This document shows positions 1 to 6,584 of a stretch of DNA of 7,705 nucleotides, in pieces. The notes beneath the pieces were generated by a model, which was not told the origin of the DNA, made no database searches, and worked only from the letters and a program-made list of their open reading frames with translations. The position numbers and the translations under genes were made by a program. Each line of letters begins with the position of its first letter. The first letter of the stretch is position 1. The stretch is from an uncultured Eubacteriales bacterium (GTDB taxonomy: Bacteria > Bacillota > Clostridia > Christensenellales > CAG-917): contig URUQ01000058.1 of NCBI GenBank assembly GCA_900551145.1, positions 1 through 7,705 on the forward strand, read 5' to 3'.

Positions 1-41
1 CGTCTAATTCGTCGGCAGCGTCAGATGTGTATAAGAGACAG
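1..41 (+). other. Illumina Nextera adapter left in the assembly
   Basis: Bases 9-22 are TCGTCGGCAGCGTC, the Nextera read-1 primer segment. Bases 23-41 are AGATGTGTATAAGAGACAG, the 19-base Tn5 mosaic end used in tagmentation libraries. Bases 1-8, CGTCTAAT, sit where the i5 index belongs and match, from memory, Nextera XT index S510. The whole block is therefore synthetic library sequence carried into the contig by adapter read-through, and genomic sequence begins at base 42. Between 42 and the first gene at 64 there are 22 genomic bases. Their only reading in the ftsK frame is five codons (YNTGR) and a TAA stop at 58-60. This could be the tail of an upstream gene, but it is too short to claim. 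Confidence 0.97.
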
Positions 42-51
42 TTATAATACT

Positions 52-58
52 GGTAGGT
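52..58 (+). promoter_or_regulatory. Weak ribosome binding site deciding the TTG start of ftsK
   Basis: GGTAGGT lies five bases before the TTG at 64 and is the only purine-rich stretch in the short genomic leader. An in-frame TAA at 58-60 rules out any start further upstream. The next in-frame start codons lie inside or beyond the first membrane segment. Together these favour TTG at 64 even though the match to AGGAGG is poor. Confidence 0.4.
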
Positions 59-63
59 AAAAC

Positions 64-3000
64 TTGACAGATACAAGGCAGGCAAAAGCAAATAAAGGCA
101 ACAGGATTGCAGCGGGCATTTTGGTTATATTGGTGTCGCTGTTTTGTTTCTTGTCGCTGGTTGGCGCACTCGGAGGAGTGGGTAGAATGGTGTACGGATT
201 TTTGGCGGGATTTTTTGGTCTTGCCGCTTATGCGTACTCGCTTATTGGGCTTATCGTCGGCGTATGCGTGACTTTCGGCGTGAGAGTGAAGATGCGTCCC
301 TCAAAAGCTCTTATGTATTTCGGCTTGCTGTTGATAGGCATTTTGGCTTTGCACGTCTATACGTCCAGCGCACACATTATGGGTGCGGATTACGGCACTT
401 ACCTCAAAAATTGTTATGACAACACCAATACCGCGGGCGGTATGCTTTTTGGTGTGGTGGCTTTCCCGATTATGAAGGCAATCACTTCCGTGGGTGCACT
501 CGTCGTGGTGTGCGTGGCGTTCTTTATTTTGGCGTTTTTTGCAATTTATCCGTCCTTAAAGCGCAACGTGACTTATACCGTGGCTTCGGGACGCGACCGC
601 GAAAGACAAATGAGCGCACCCAAGCAAAAACGCAAACCTTTTGAAAGAAAACCCAAACAAAAACACTCGGAACAAGGTCAACCTATCGGCGTGCAAACGG
701 CACCGACGATTACCGATTTTTCCAACGTGCAAAACGGCGGTGGACTTTACGTCGTGGACGTCGAGGGAGATCCGTTGCAACAAAAAGGCAACAAAAAGGC
801 TTTCGGGGCAGAAGGATATAGTCCGCTCGGCTCTTTCAATCCGCTTTATCCCAACGCGCAAGGCGGTATGGAAGACGAAGTCAAGCGTGCGCCCAAATAC
901 GACCCGGACAAGTTCTCTGCAAGAGGCGTTGCGAGGGATATTTTGTTCGGCTCCGGTCCGAGCAATGACAATCTTGCGAGATTTGACAGTGTAAACGACC
1001 CGAGAAACGCACTTTCCAGCGTATCTCCGTCTTATAGCGCGGTGCGAAGAAACGAGCTCAAAAACAAGCTCGGCGTGGACGCCACTCAAAGCGCAATTCG
1101 CGAAGACTTTATGTCGAGATACAGAGCCGTGCAAGACGAAGCGGTGCAAAACGCGCAAGCGTCTCAAAAGAGCGCAACCGTCCGAAACGTCGCAAAGAAA
1201 GCGGACGAACCTATCGATTTCAAGCGTGATTTCAATGCTTTGAAGCAACAACAAATAGAACGTTTCGGTGAGATGTACGCAAAGCCCGAATTTGAGGCGG
1301 AAGCACACCTCGAACAACAAGACGAAGCGTGCCTCATTGCCGAACCCGTCAAGAAAGAAGTGGTGAAGCCTACAAAGGTTATGACGCACGACGACAGCGT
1401 GACTTCCACTCTCAAAAAAGCGGAAGAGGCTGTGAATAAACCGCAAGTGAACGTGGGTATGCTCGGCGCGCTCAACAGAGCGATTTCGGGTGAAGAACCG
1501 CCCAAACCCGCAGTTAAAGAGGAAGTGACGTCCGAGGCGTACGAAAAGCCGAAAACGGATATGGTGTACATTGCAAGAGACGATCAAAACGCTCCGCAAT
1601 CCACGCAAAACGCTACACAAAACGCTCAAAATAGTGCTCAAAACATCGTTTCCGCACCTCAGAACAACGTGGGCGCGGTGCAAGATACGCCCAAACCCGT
1701 CGTCGCGCCTCGTCAAAGCGCAAGCATAGAGGAATTGGAAAAGAGCGGTTACCAATCGGTGAAGGGTGAGAAGAAAATTCCGCGCGCCTTTGCCGCTACT
1801 GCAGTGGATACTGCTCAAAAGACGGAAAAGACCGAAGAAACGGAGACCAATTTCTTTGGCGGTATCGGCAAAACCAAACCTATCAAAAAGTACGAGATGC
1901 AACAAGCGACGCTTGAAAGCACTCGTCCCAAATACGTGGATAACGACAAGTCCGTCGGCGGCGATATGCCCAGCGCACCTGCACCCGTTCAACAAAAGGT
2001 TACGGGCGGCGATATGTCGCGTACCGCTATACAATCCACGACCGCAATCGCAAAGCAATCCGCAAGAAATATCGAGGACGCAGAAGTGTCCGCTCGTATT
2101 CAAAACATAAAACAAGCGATAAAAGAAACGCCGTCTATGGGACAATACGAGCGAGAAGCTCTTATGAGAGAAGAGAAGATGAGAGCGTCCCAAGGCAGAG
2201 GGTTGCAAAGCGCAGAAAAGCCCAATAAGGCGGAAAAAGAACGTCTTACGCAAGTGAATATTGAGCAAGCCATCGCACAAGCTACGCCAAAGCGTCCTTA
2301 CGTTGCGCCTCCGATATCCTTGCTTGCTCCGCCCGCGCCCGAAATCGACCAAAACGAAGATTACGAGCAAAAGAAAGAACAAATCATCAAGACGCTTGAC
2401 TTTTTCAGCATTACGGGCGAGGTTATCGACATTTTGGTCGGACCTACCTTTACGATGTACAAATTGCGCGTTGAGATGCCAAAGGGAAGAACTATCGGCT
2501 ATATTTCCTCTCTCGAAAGCGATATCGCCATGAAGATGGAAGCGGGAAGCGTGCGTATTATCGCGCCTATCCCCGGTGAAAACGCAGTCGGTATCGAAGT
2601 GCCCAACAAGCATCGTCGCAACGTCAACCTCAGCGAGATTATTGGCTCGCCCGAGTTTAACAGCGCAAAAGCCCCCGCAACGTTTGCTCTCGGCAAAAAC
2701 CTTTACGGCACGTCGAGAGTGGTGGAAGTGCGCAAACTTCCGCACGTGCTTATCGCAGGTGCTACGGGCGCAGGTAAGAGTTGCTGTATCAACTCCATTA
2801 TCGTGAGCTTGCTCTACAAAGCGTCTCCCGACGACGTGCGTCTTATTCTCATCGACCCCAAGCGTATAGAAATGAGCGTGTATGCGGGTATTCCGCATTT
2901 GCTTATGGATGAGATTATTTGCGATACCGACAAGGCTATCCGATCTCTCAACTGGGCAATCAGCGAGATGGAAAGACGTATCAAGTTCCTTGCAGAAGTC

Positions 3001-3798
3001 AATTACAGAGATATCGACGAGTACAACGCCGATTGCGCAAAGAACGGCTTTGAAAAAATGCCTCGAATCGTGATTATCGTCGACGAGTTTGCAGACCTTA
3101 TGTCTACGGGCAAAAAGGCGGTGGAGGACACCGTCAACCGTATCGCTCGTCTTGCTCGTGCTGTGGGTATTCACCTCGTGCTTGCAACGCAACGTCCGTC
3201 AGTCGACGTCATCAGCGGTACTATCAAAAACAACTTCCCCAGCCGTGTGGCGTTTAAGGTTACGTCTAGCTTTGACAGTAAAACCATTCTCGACGCCGTG
3301 GGTGCAGATAAACTCCTCGGTTACGGTGATATGCTTTATATGATGCCCGGCGCAAGCGAACTTGAACGTATGCAAGGCGCGTTTATCTCCAACGAAGAGG
3401 TCAAACGTGTGGTTGATTTTGTCAAGTCCAAGAACGACGCGTACTTCGACAACAGCATTAAGGACGCAATTTTCAAAGATAAAGAAGAAGACAAGCCCAC
3501 TCAATCCAAGGGCGATAGGTCGCAGGATAAAGACAAAATTCCGTCCGAATTGTTTGACGCATTGCAACTCGGTATAGAACTTCGCGAAGAGCAAGACGCA
3601 CCTATAAGCATATCCTTTATGCAACGCAGATTGGGGCTCGGTTGGCCGAAGGCGGCAAAGATTTACGACAAGATGGATCTTATGGGATATCTCACGCCCG
3701 ACGAGCACGACCCAAAGAAAAAGAAAGTCAACATCACGCAAGAGGAACTCGAAGAGCTTCGAGCCGCTGCGGAACAGGGTGAAGGAGACGACGAATGA
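64..3798 (+). CDS. ftsK: DNA translocase FtsK/SpoIIIE with an extra-long linker
   Basis: This is a membrane-anchored, ATP-driven DNA pump that clears chromosome DNA through the closing division or sporulation septum. Hydrophobic segments at about residues 15-37, 44-72, 81-100 and 126-161 form the usual multi-span N-terminal anchor. Residues about 170-765 are a charged, Q/N/A/P/K/E-rich linker without recognisable domains. The alpha domain follows (about 767-880), then the RecA-like motor with Walker A GATGAGKS (899-906), Walker B IVIIVDE (1002-1008) and a downstream ATQRPSVDVI motif. A winged-helix gamma domain (about 1160-1215, QRRLGLGWPKAAKIYDKM) should read polar guiding sequences and bind the recombinase XerD/XerH. 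At 1244 aa it is much longer than B. subtilis SpoIIIE (about 790 aa), mostly through the linker. The start is TTG, set by an in-frame TAA at 58-60. The stop codon overlaps rimO. Family assignment is certain; whether it serves vegetative division, sporulation or both cannot be read from the sequence. Confidence 0.97.
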   Translation: MTDTRQAKANKGNRIAAGILVILVSLFCFLSLVGALGGVGRMVYGFLAGFFGLAAYAYSLIGLIVGVCVTFGVRVKMRPSKALMYFGLLLIGILALHVYTSSAHIMGADYGTYLKNCYDNTNTAGGMLFGVVAFPIMKAITSVGALVVVCVAFFILAFFAIYPSLKRNVTYTVASGRDRERQMSAPKQKRKPFERKPKQKHSEQGQPIGVQTAPTITDFSNVQNGGGLYVVDVEGDPLQQKGNKKAFGAEGYSPLGSFNPLYPNAQGGMEDEVKRAPKYDPDKFSARGVARDILFGSGPSNDNLARFDSVNDPRNALSSVSPSYSAVRRNELKNKLGVDATQSAIREDFMSRYRAVQDEAVQNAQASQKSATVRNVAKKADEPIDFKRDFNALKQQQIERFGEMYAKPEFEAEAHLEQQDEACLIAEPVKKEVVKPTKVMTHDDSVTSTLKKAEEAVNKPQVNVGMLGALNRAISGEEPPKPAVKEEVTSEAYEKPKTDMVYIARDDQNAPQSTQNATQNAQNSAQNIVSAPQNNVGAVQDTPKPVVAPRQSASIEELEKSGYQSVKGEKKIPRAFAATAVDTAQKTEKTEETETNFFGGIGKTKPIKKYEMQQATLESTRPKYVDNDKSVGGDMPSAPAPVQQKVTGGDMSRTAIQSTTAIAKQSARNIEDAEVSARIQNIKQAIKETPSMGQYEREALMREEKMRASQGRGLQSAEKPNKAEKERLTQVNIEQAIAQATPKRPYVAPPISLLAPPAPEIDQNEDYEQKKEQIIKTLDFFSITGEVIDILVGPTFTMYKLRVEMPKGRTIGYISSLESDIAMKMEAGSVRIIAPIPGENAVGIEVPNKHRRNVNLSEIIGSPEFNSAKAPATFALGKNLYGTSRVVEVRKLPHVLIAGATGAGKSCCINSIIVSLLYKASPDDVRLILIDPKRIEMSVYAGIPHLLMDEIICDTDKAIRSLNWAISEMERRIKFLAEVNYRDIDEYNADCAKNGFEKMPRIVIIVDEFADLMSTGKKAVEDTVNRIARLARAVGIHLVLATQRPSVDVISGTIKNNFPSRVAFKVTSSFDSKTILDAVGADKLLGYGDMLYMMPGASELERMQGAFISNEEVKRVVDFVKSKNDAYFDNSIKDAIFKDKEEDKPTQSKGDRSQDKDKIPSELFDALQLGIELREEQDAPISISFMQRRLGLGWPKAAKIYDKMDLMGYLTPDEHDPKKKKVNITQEELEELRAAAEQGEGDDE
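1585..1668 (+). repeat. Degenerate QNA repeats in the FtsK linker
   Basis: Residues 508-535 of the translocase read as imperfect copies of Q-N-A/S (QNAPQST, QNAT, QNAQNSAQN, APQNN), encoded by recurring CAAAACGCT-like units. This is a low-complexity, probably unstructured stretch of the linker. Such repeats can vary in copy number between strains and can collapse in short-read assemblies. No function is claimed. Confidence 0.5.
3783..3788 (+). promoter_or_regulatory. Ribosome binding site of rimO inside the end of ftsK
   Basis: AGGAGA lies six bases before the ATG at 3795, inside the last codons of ftsK. It selects this start among nearby candidates and supports coupled translation of rimO by ribosomes finishing ftsK. 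Confidence 0.8.
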
Positions 3799-5102
3799 AG
3801 ATCGGCGCAATTTCGCTCGGATGCGATAAAAATAGGGTAGATACCGAAAAAATGCTTTCTCGTCTTACGAACGGCGGTCATACGCTCGTCGGAAGCGAAG
3901 AGGAAGCAGACGTTATTATCGTCAATACTTGCGCTTTTATCGACAAGGCAAAAGAGGAGTCGATTGACGAGATTTTGAACGCTATAAGCGCAAAAAATAG
4001 CGATAAAAAAAAGAAAATCATCGTTACGGGTTGCCTTGCGCAACGCTATGCAGACACTATCAAAGAGGAATTTCCCGAAGTGGACGCGGTGCTCGGCATT
4101 GCCGACTACGACGAGATTTTGTCCACCGTGCAAAGAGTGAGCGAAGGCGACAAGGTGTACGACTGCGTAGTTAAGGATAACTTTTACGAAAACAGAGTGT
4201 TGACCACGCCGTATCATTATGCCTATCTCAAAATTGCCGACGGGTGCGACAATCATTGCACCTACTGCGCAATTCCGTCCATACGCGGAAAATATCGCTC
4301 GGAAAAGATGCAAGACTTGCTTGCAGAGGCAAAGAAACTGGCTGACGACGGCGTGAAAGAACTTATTCTCGTTGCGCAAGACGTTACGAGATACGGCACG
4401 GACATAGACGGCAAACCGCATCTTATCGAGCTTGTGGACGAACTCTCCAAACTCGACTTCGAGTGGATAAGACTGCTTTATCTCTATCCCGAAATTGTGG
4501 ACGATACGCTTATAGACTACGTTCTTTCCAACCCCAAAGTGGTGAAGTATATGGATATTCCGCTTCAACACATAGACGACGCCGTGCTTAAAAGAATGAA
4601 CAGACGCACGGACGAGAAGAGCGTGAGAGAATTGATTGCAAAGCTCAAAAAAGCGGGAATCGCAATCCGTACGACGTTTATTTGCGGTTTCCCGGGGGAA
4701 ACGGAGGCGCAGTTTGAAAAACTCAAAACGTTCGTTGAAGAGACAAAGTTCGATTATGCGGGATTTTTTGCGTATTCAAGAGAAGAGGGCACTCCCGCCG
4801 ACAGACTTGGCGGACATCTCGACGAGGAAGTCAAGCAAGCGCGCGCGGACGAACTTTGTGCAATCCAAGCAAAGATTATTCAAAAACGCAACGCCGACAA
4901 AATCGGTGAGCGTGTAAGAGTAATATATGACGATATCGACTATGACAAGCAATTATTTGTGGGCAGAACGTCTACGCAAGCACCGGATATCGATAACGTC
5001 GTGTATTTTACGTCCGACGAGAGAGTGCAAGTAGGCAATTTCTACGACGTGCAAATCGAAGGTACGGACGGTATTGACCTCGTAGGGAGGTGTATGGAAT
5101 GA
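3795..5102 (+). CDS. rimO: Ribosomal protein S12 methylthiotransferase RimO
   Basis: RimO is a radical-SAM enzyme that adds a methylthio group to the beta-carbon of a conserved aspartate of ribosomal protein S12, using S-adenosylmethionine and two iron-sulfur clusters. The N-terminal UPF0004 domain carries the cluster cysteines C10 (SLGCDKN), C46 (VNTCAFID) and C80 (VTGCLAQ). The radical-SAM motif CDNHCTYC gives C151, C155 and C158, followed by AIPSIRGKYRS. The features RLLYLYPE (about 227), YMDIPLQH (about 252) and FAYSREEGT (about 325) point to RimO rather than the tRNA enzyme MiaB. A C-terminal TRAM domain spans about 370-432. The length of 435 aa is normal for the family. The ATG overlaps the ftsK stop by four bases (ATGA) and its own TGA overlaps the pgsA start in the same way, so it sits in the middle of a coupled operon. 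All catalytic cysteines are present. Confidence 0.96.
   Translation: MKIGAISLGCDKNRVDTEKMLSRLTNGGHTLVGSEEEADVIIVNTCAFIDKAKEESIDEILNAISAKNSDKKKKIIVTGCLAQRYADTIKEEFPEVDAVLGIADYDEILSTVQRVSEGDKVYDCVVKDNFYENRVLTTPYHYAYLKIADGCDNHCTYCAIPSIRGKYRSEKMQDLLAEAKKLADDGVKELILVAQDVTRYGTDIDGKPHLIELVDELSKLDFEWIRLLYLYPEIVDDTLIDYVLSNPKVVKYMDIPLQHIDDAVLKRMNRRTDEKSVRELIAKLKKAGIAIRTTFICGFPGETEAQFEKLKTFVEETKFDYAGFFAYSREEGTPADRLGGHLDEEVKQARADELCAIQAKIIQKRNADKIGERVRVIYDDIDYDKQLFVGRTSTQAPDIDNVVYFTSDERVQVGNFYDVQIEGTDGIDLVGRCME
5084..5090 (+). promoter_or_regulatory. Strong ribosome binding site of pgsA
   Basis: AGGGAGG lies eight bases before the ATG at 5099 and close to the end of rimO. It decides the start of pgsA: a GTG at 5090 in the same frame falls inside this binding site and cannot be the real start. 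Confidence 0.85.
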
Positions 5103-5752
5103 AAATTACACTCGCAACAAAAATCACCATAGCAAGAATATTCTTGATTATCCCCACGGTGATAACCTTTATTTTGGCACAAATGCTCGATGCGGGCAAA
5201 ACGGCGTATATCGCTCTTGTGGTGTTATCGGCTGCGTTGTTTGCAATATGTTGCGCAACGGACTTCGTCGACGGACATATCGCGCGCAAGACCAACACGG
5301 TGTCTATGCTCGGCAAACTGCTCGACCCGCTTGCAGATAAAGTGGTTATCGTGATTATGCTTTTCTTGCTCATCTATTTCAAGGACGGACTCGATAGTGC
5401 GTTTGCGTACAACACGCTTGTGATTGCAATTTTTTCGGGAGTTATCCTTTCAAGAGAACTCATGATAGGTGTGTTCCGCTCAATCGCGGCAAGTAGAGGA
5501 TTGGTTCTCGCCGCGGATATATTCGGCAAAATCAAGACCGTGTGCCTTGACGTCGGCGTCACGATTATGATGCTTGCGGGGCTTCACGTATCACTTGCGT
5601 GGATAGGAACTATCGTGTTCTACATAGGCGCGATTTTGGCGGTGTACAGCGGTATAAATTACGTTGTAAAAAATAAACACGTGCTTAAACAAGACGACGA
5701 ACAATCGGAAGAAAAATCGGAAAACGCAAAAGAAACGCCAAAAGCGGAATAA
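5099..5752 (+). CDS. pgsA: CDP-diacylglycerol-glycerol-3-phosphate 3-phosphatidyltransferase
   Basis: PgsA is an integral membrane enzyme that transfers a phosphatidyl group from CDP-diacylglycerol to glycerol-3-phosphate. The product is phosphatidylglycerophosphate, the precursor of phosphatidylglycerol and cardiolipin. The complete CDP-alcohol phosphotransferase signature is present at residues 55-80, with D55, D58, G59, A62, R63, G72, D76 and D80. The later RE (119-120), R127 and GKIKT (143-147) favour PgsA over other members of the family. Several hydrophobic segments (about 11-30, 35-54, 82-95, 104-118, 148-165, 167-187) give the expected polytopic membrane protein. The last 25 or so residues form a very polar K/E/Q tail that is presumably cytoplasmic. 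The ATG at 5099 overlaps the rimO stop (ATGA) and has a strong binding site. The protein is 217 aa, a usual size. Substrate specificity is inferred from family motifs. Confidence 0.93.
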   Translation: MKITLATKITIARIFLIIPTVITFILAQMLDAGKTAYIALVVLSAALFAICCATDFVDGHIARKTNTVSMLGKLLDPLADKVVIVIMLFLLIYFKDGLDSAFAYNTLVIAIFSGVILSRELMIGVFRSIAASRGLVLAADIFGKIKTVCLDVGVTIMMLAGLHVSLAWIGTIVFYIGAILAVYSGINYVVKNKHVLKQDDEQSEEKSENAKETPKAE

Positions 5753-5780
5753 ATGCGTTAGAATATCTAAAAATTGAGTT

Positions 5781-6476
5781 ATGATTCGGGAAATCGTTAA
5801 AATTTGCGGACTTGATAAAGAAGAGATAGAAAGCAGACTGAAAAAGTTTGACGGTTTCGGCGTTGAGTTCTCCGTTGAGGAAGATTGTCTCGACGCAACG
5901 ATATCTATGACGAGCGGCGCGACTCGTCAGACTTTTGAAATGGTAAAGAGCAGAGTATACAACGTATTTGAAGAGGAAGTATATTCCGCGGTGGAAGGCT
6001 CGCTCGAAGAGATTGCGGCACGCCTTCTTAAAATGAACAATCGCACGCTTGCCGTAGGGGAGAGTTTGACGGGCGGAGAGATTTGCTCGCGACTTACGGC
6101 AATTCCCGGTATCAGTGCCAACTTTTACGAGGGGATAGTATGTTACAATCGCATGTCCAAGGCGGATAGATTGGGCGTTCCGAAATCCGTGCTTGCCGAC
6201 TACGGTGCGGTATCGAGAGAGACGGCGTACGCAATGGTTAAAGGACTTTGCAAACGTCCCGTGGATATTGCGCTTGCAACCACAGGACTCGCAGGACCGA
6301 CGGGTGACGAAGGAAAGCCTGTGGGACTCGTGTATATCGGCGTGGGCGGCGGTGACTTTATCACCGTGTTCGAGAGAAAATTCTCGGGCAGTCGCAACGA
6401 GATAAGAAGAGCGACGTCAAACGTTGCGCTGTTTTATCTCATAAGATATCTCAAAGGCGATATTTTGAGATTGTAA
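5781..6476 (+). CDS. cinA: CinA-type NMN deamidase lacking the MoCF domain
   Basis: The C-terminal part (about 85-225) is a CinA/PncC domain, which hydrolyses nicotinamide mononucleotide to nicotinate mononucleotide and ammonia in NAD recycling. Visible motifs are ESLTGG (94-99, where ESCTGG is the common form), CYNRMSK (121-127), YGAVS (141-145), TTGLAGPTG (167-175), KPVG (179-182) and FSGSR (201-205). Residues 1-83 resemble the linker and KH-like middle domain of full-length CinA, with GLDKEEIESRL near the start and SLEEIAARLL at its end. The N-terminal MoCF/COG1058 domain of about 170 residues is absent, since pgsA ends 28 bases upstream and an in-frame TGA sits at 5775-5777. The protein (231 aa) is thus neither a full CinA (about 410 aa) nor a short PncC of the E. 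coli type (about 165 aa). The ATG at 5781 has no clear ribosome binding site. Its place before recA matches Firmicutes gene order. Deamidase activity is inferred from motifs. Confidence 0.88.
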   Translation: MIREIVKICGLDKEEIESRLKKFDGFGVEFSVEEDCLDATISMTSGATRQTFEMVKSRVYNVFEEEVYSAVEGSLEEIAARLLKMNNRTLAVGESLTGGEICSRLTAIPGISANFYEGIVCYNRMSKADRLGVPKSVLADYGAVSRETAYAMVKGLCKRPVDIALATTGLAGPTGDEGKPVGLVYIGVGGGDFITVFERKFSGSRNEIRRATSNVALFYLIRYLKGDILRL

Positions 6477-6492
6477 CAAGGTTATTTTGGCG

Positions 6493-6516
6493 GTATGTAC
6501 CGATTTTGGTACATGC
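6493..6516. promoter_or_regulatory. Palindrome in the recA promoter region, candidate operator
   Basis: The arms ATGTACC (6495-6501) and GGTACAT (6508-6514) are perfect inverted repeats around the six-base spacer GATTTT. A G-C pair (6493/6516) and a G-T wobble (6494/6515) extend it. It ends eight bases before the TATAAT of recA and covers the place where a -35 box would be, which is typical for a repressor site. No T-run follows, so it is not a terminator. It does not match the Gram-positive LexA box (GAAC, four bases, GTTC). An SOS-type role is an inference from position only. Confidence 0.5.
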
Positions 6517-6523
6517 GAAGCCG

Positions 6524-6529
6524 TATAAT
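6524..6529 (+). promoter_or_regulatory. Putative -10 box of the recA promoter
   Basis: A perfect TATAAT lies 55 bases before the recA ATG in the 108-base gap after cinA. No good TTGACA-like -35 box is found 15-19 bases upstream, because that stretch is occupied by the palindrome at 6493-6516. Transcription would start near 6536, giving a leader of about 50 bases. Confidence 0.55.
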
Positions 6530-6572
6530 GATATTGAAAAATACTTAAAGCCTTTTGGGCAATAGGATATAA

Positions 6573-6577
6573 AGGAG
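6573..6577 (+). promoter_or_regulatory. Ribosome binding site of recA
   Basis: AGGAG, preceded by AA, lies seven bases before the ATG at 6585. It is a strong, optimally spaced site that fixes the recA start. Confidence 0.85.
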
Positions 6578-6584
6578 AAAAACA

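Noticed and set aside
23..41. A Tn5 or related transposon end
   Set aside because: The 19-base mosaic end is directly preceded by the synthetic read-1 primer segment and index, so it comes from library preparation and not from a resident transposon.
43..48. TATAAT next to the adapter as a promoter of ftsK
   Set aside because: A -35 box would fall inside synthetic adapter sequence. The transcript would also start about ten bases before the start codon and lose most of the ribosome binding site.
556..3192. An 878-codon open frame on the - strand, opposite ftsK
   Set aside because: It is in exact codon register with ftsK, so it stays open simply because ftsK uses no TTA, CTA or TCA codons between 559 and 3192. 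Its translation is rich in R, H, F, L and C with no recognisable domain, while the + strand frame encodes a full translocase.
3199..4571. Two - strand open frames of 203 and 302 codons opposite the ends of ftsK and rimO
   Set aside because: Antisense shadows of confirmed genes with no domain motifs; their boundaries follow codon choices of the sense genes.
5090..5098. GTG at 5090 as the start of pgsA
   Set aside because: The codon lies within the ribosome binding site itself, whereas ATG at 5099 is correctly spaced and gives the usual N-terminus.
5758..5770. Small inverted repeat TTAGA-ATA-TCTAA between pgsA and cinA
   Set aside because: Five-base AT-rich arms arise easily by chance and neither a T-run nor a promoter accompanies them.
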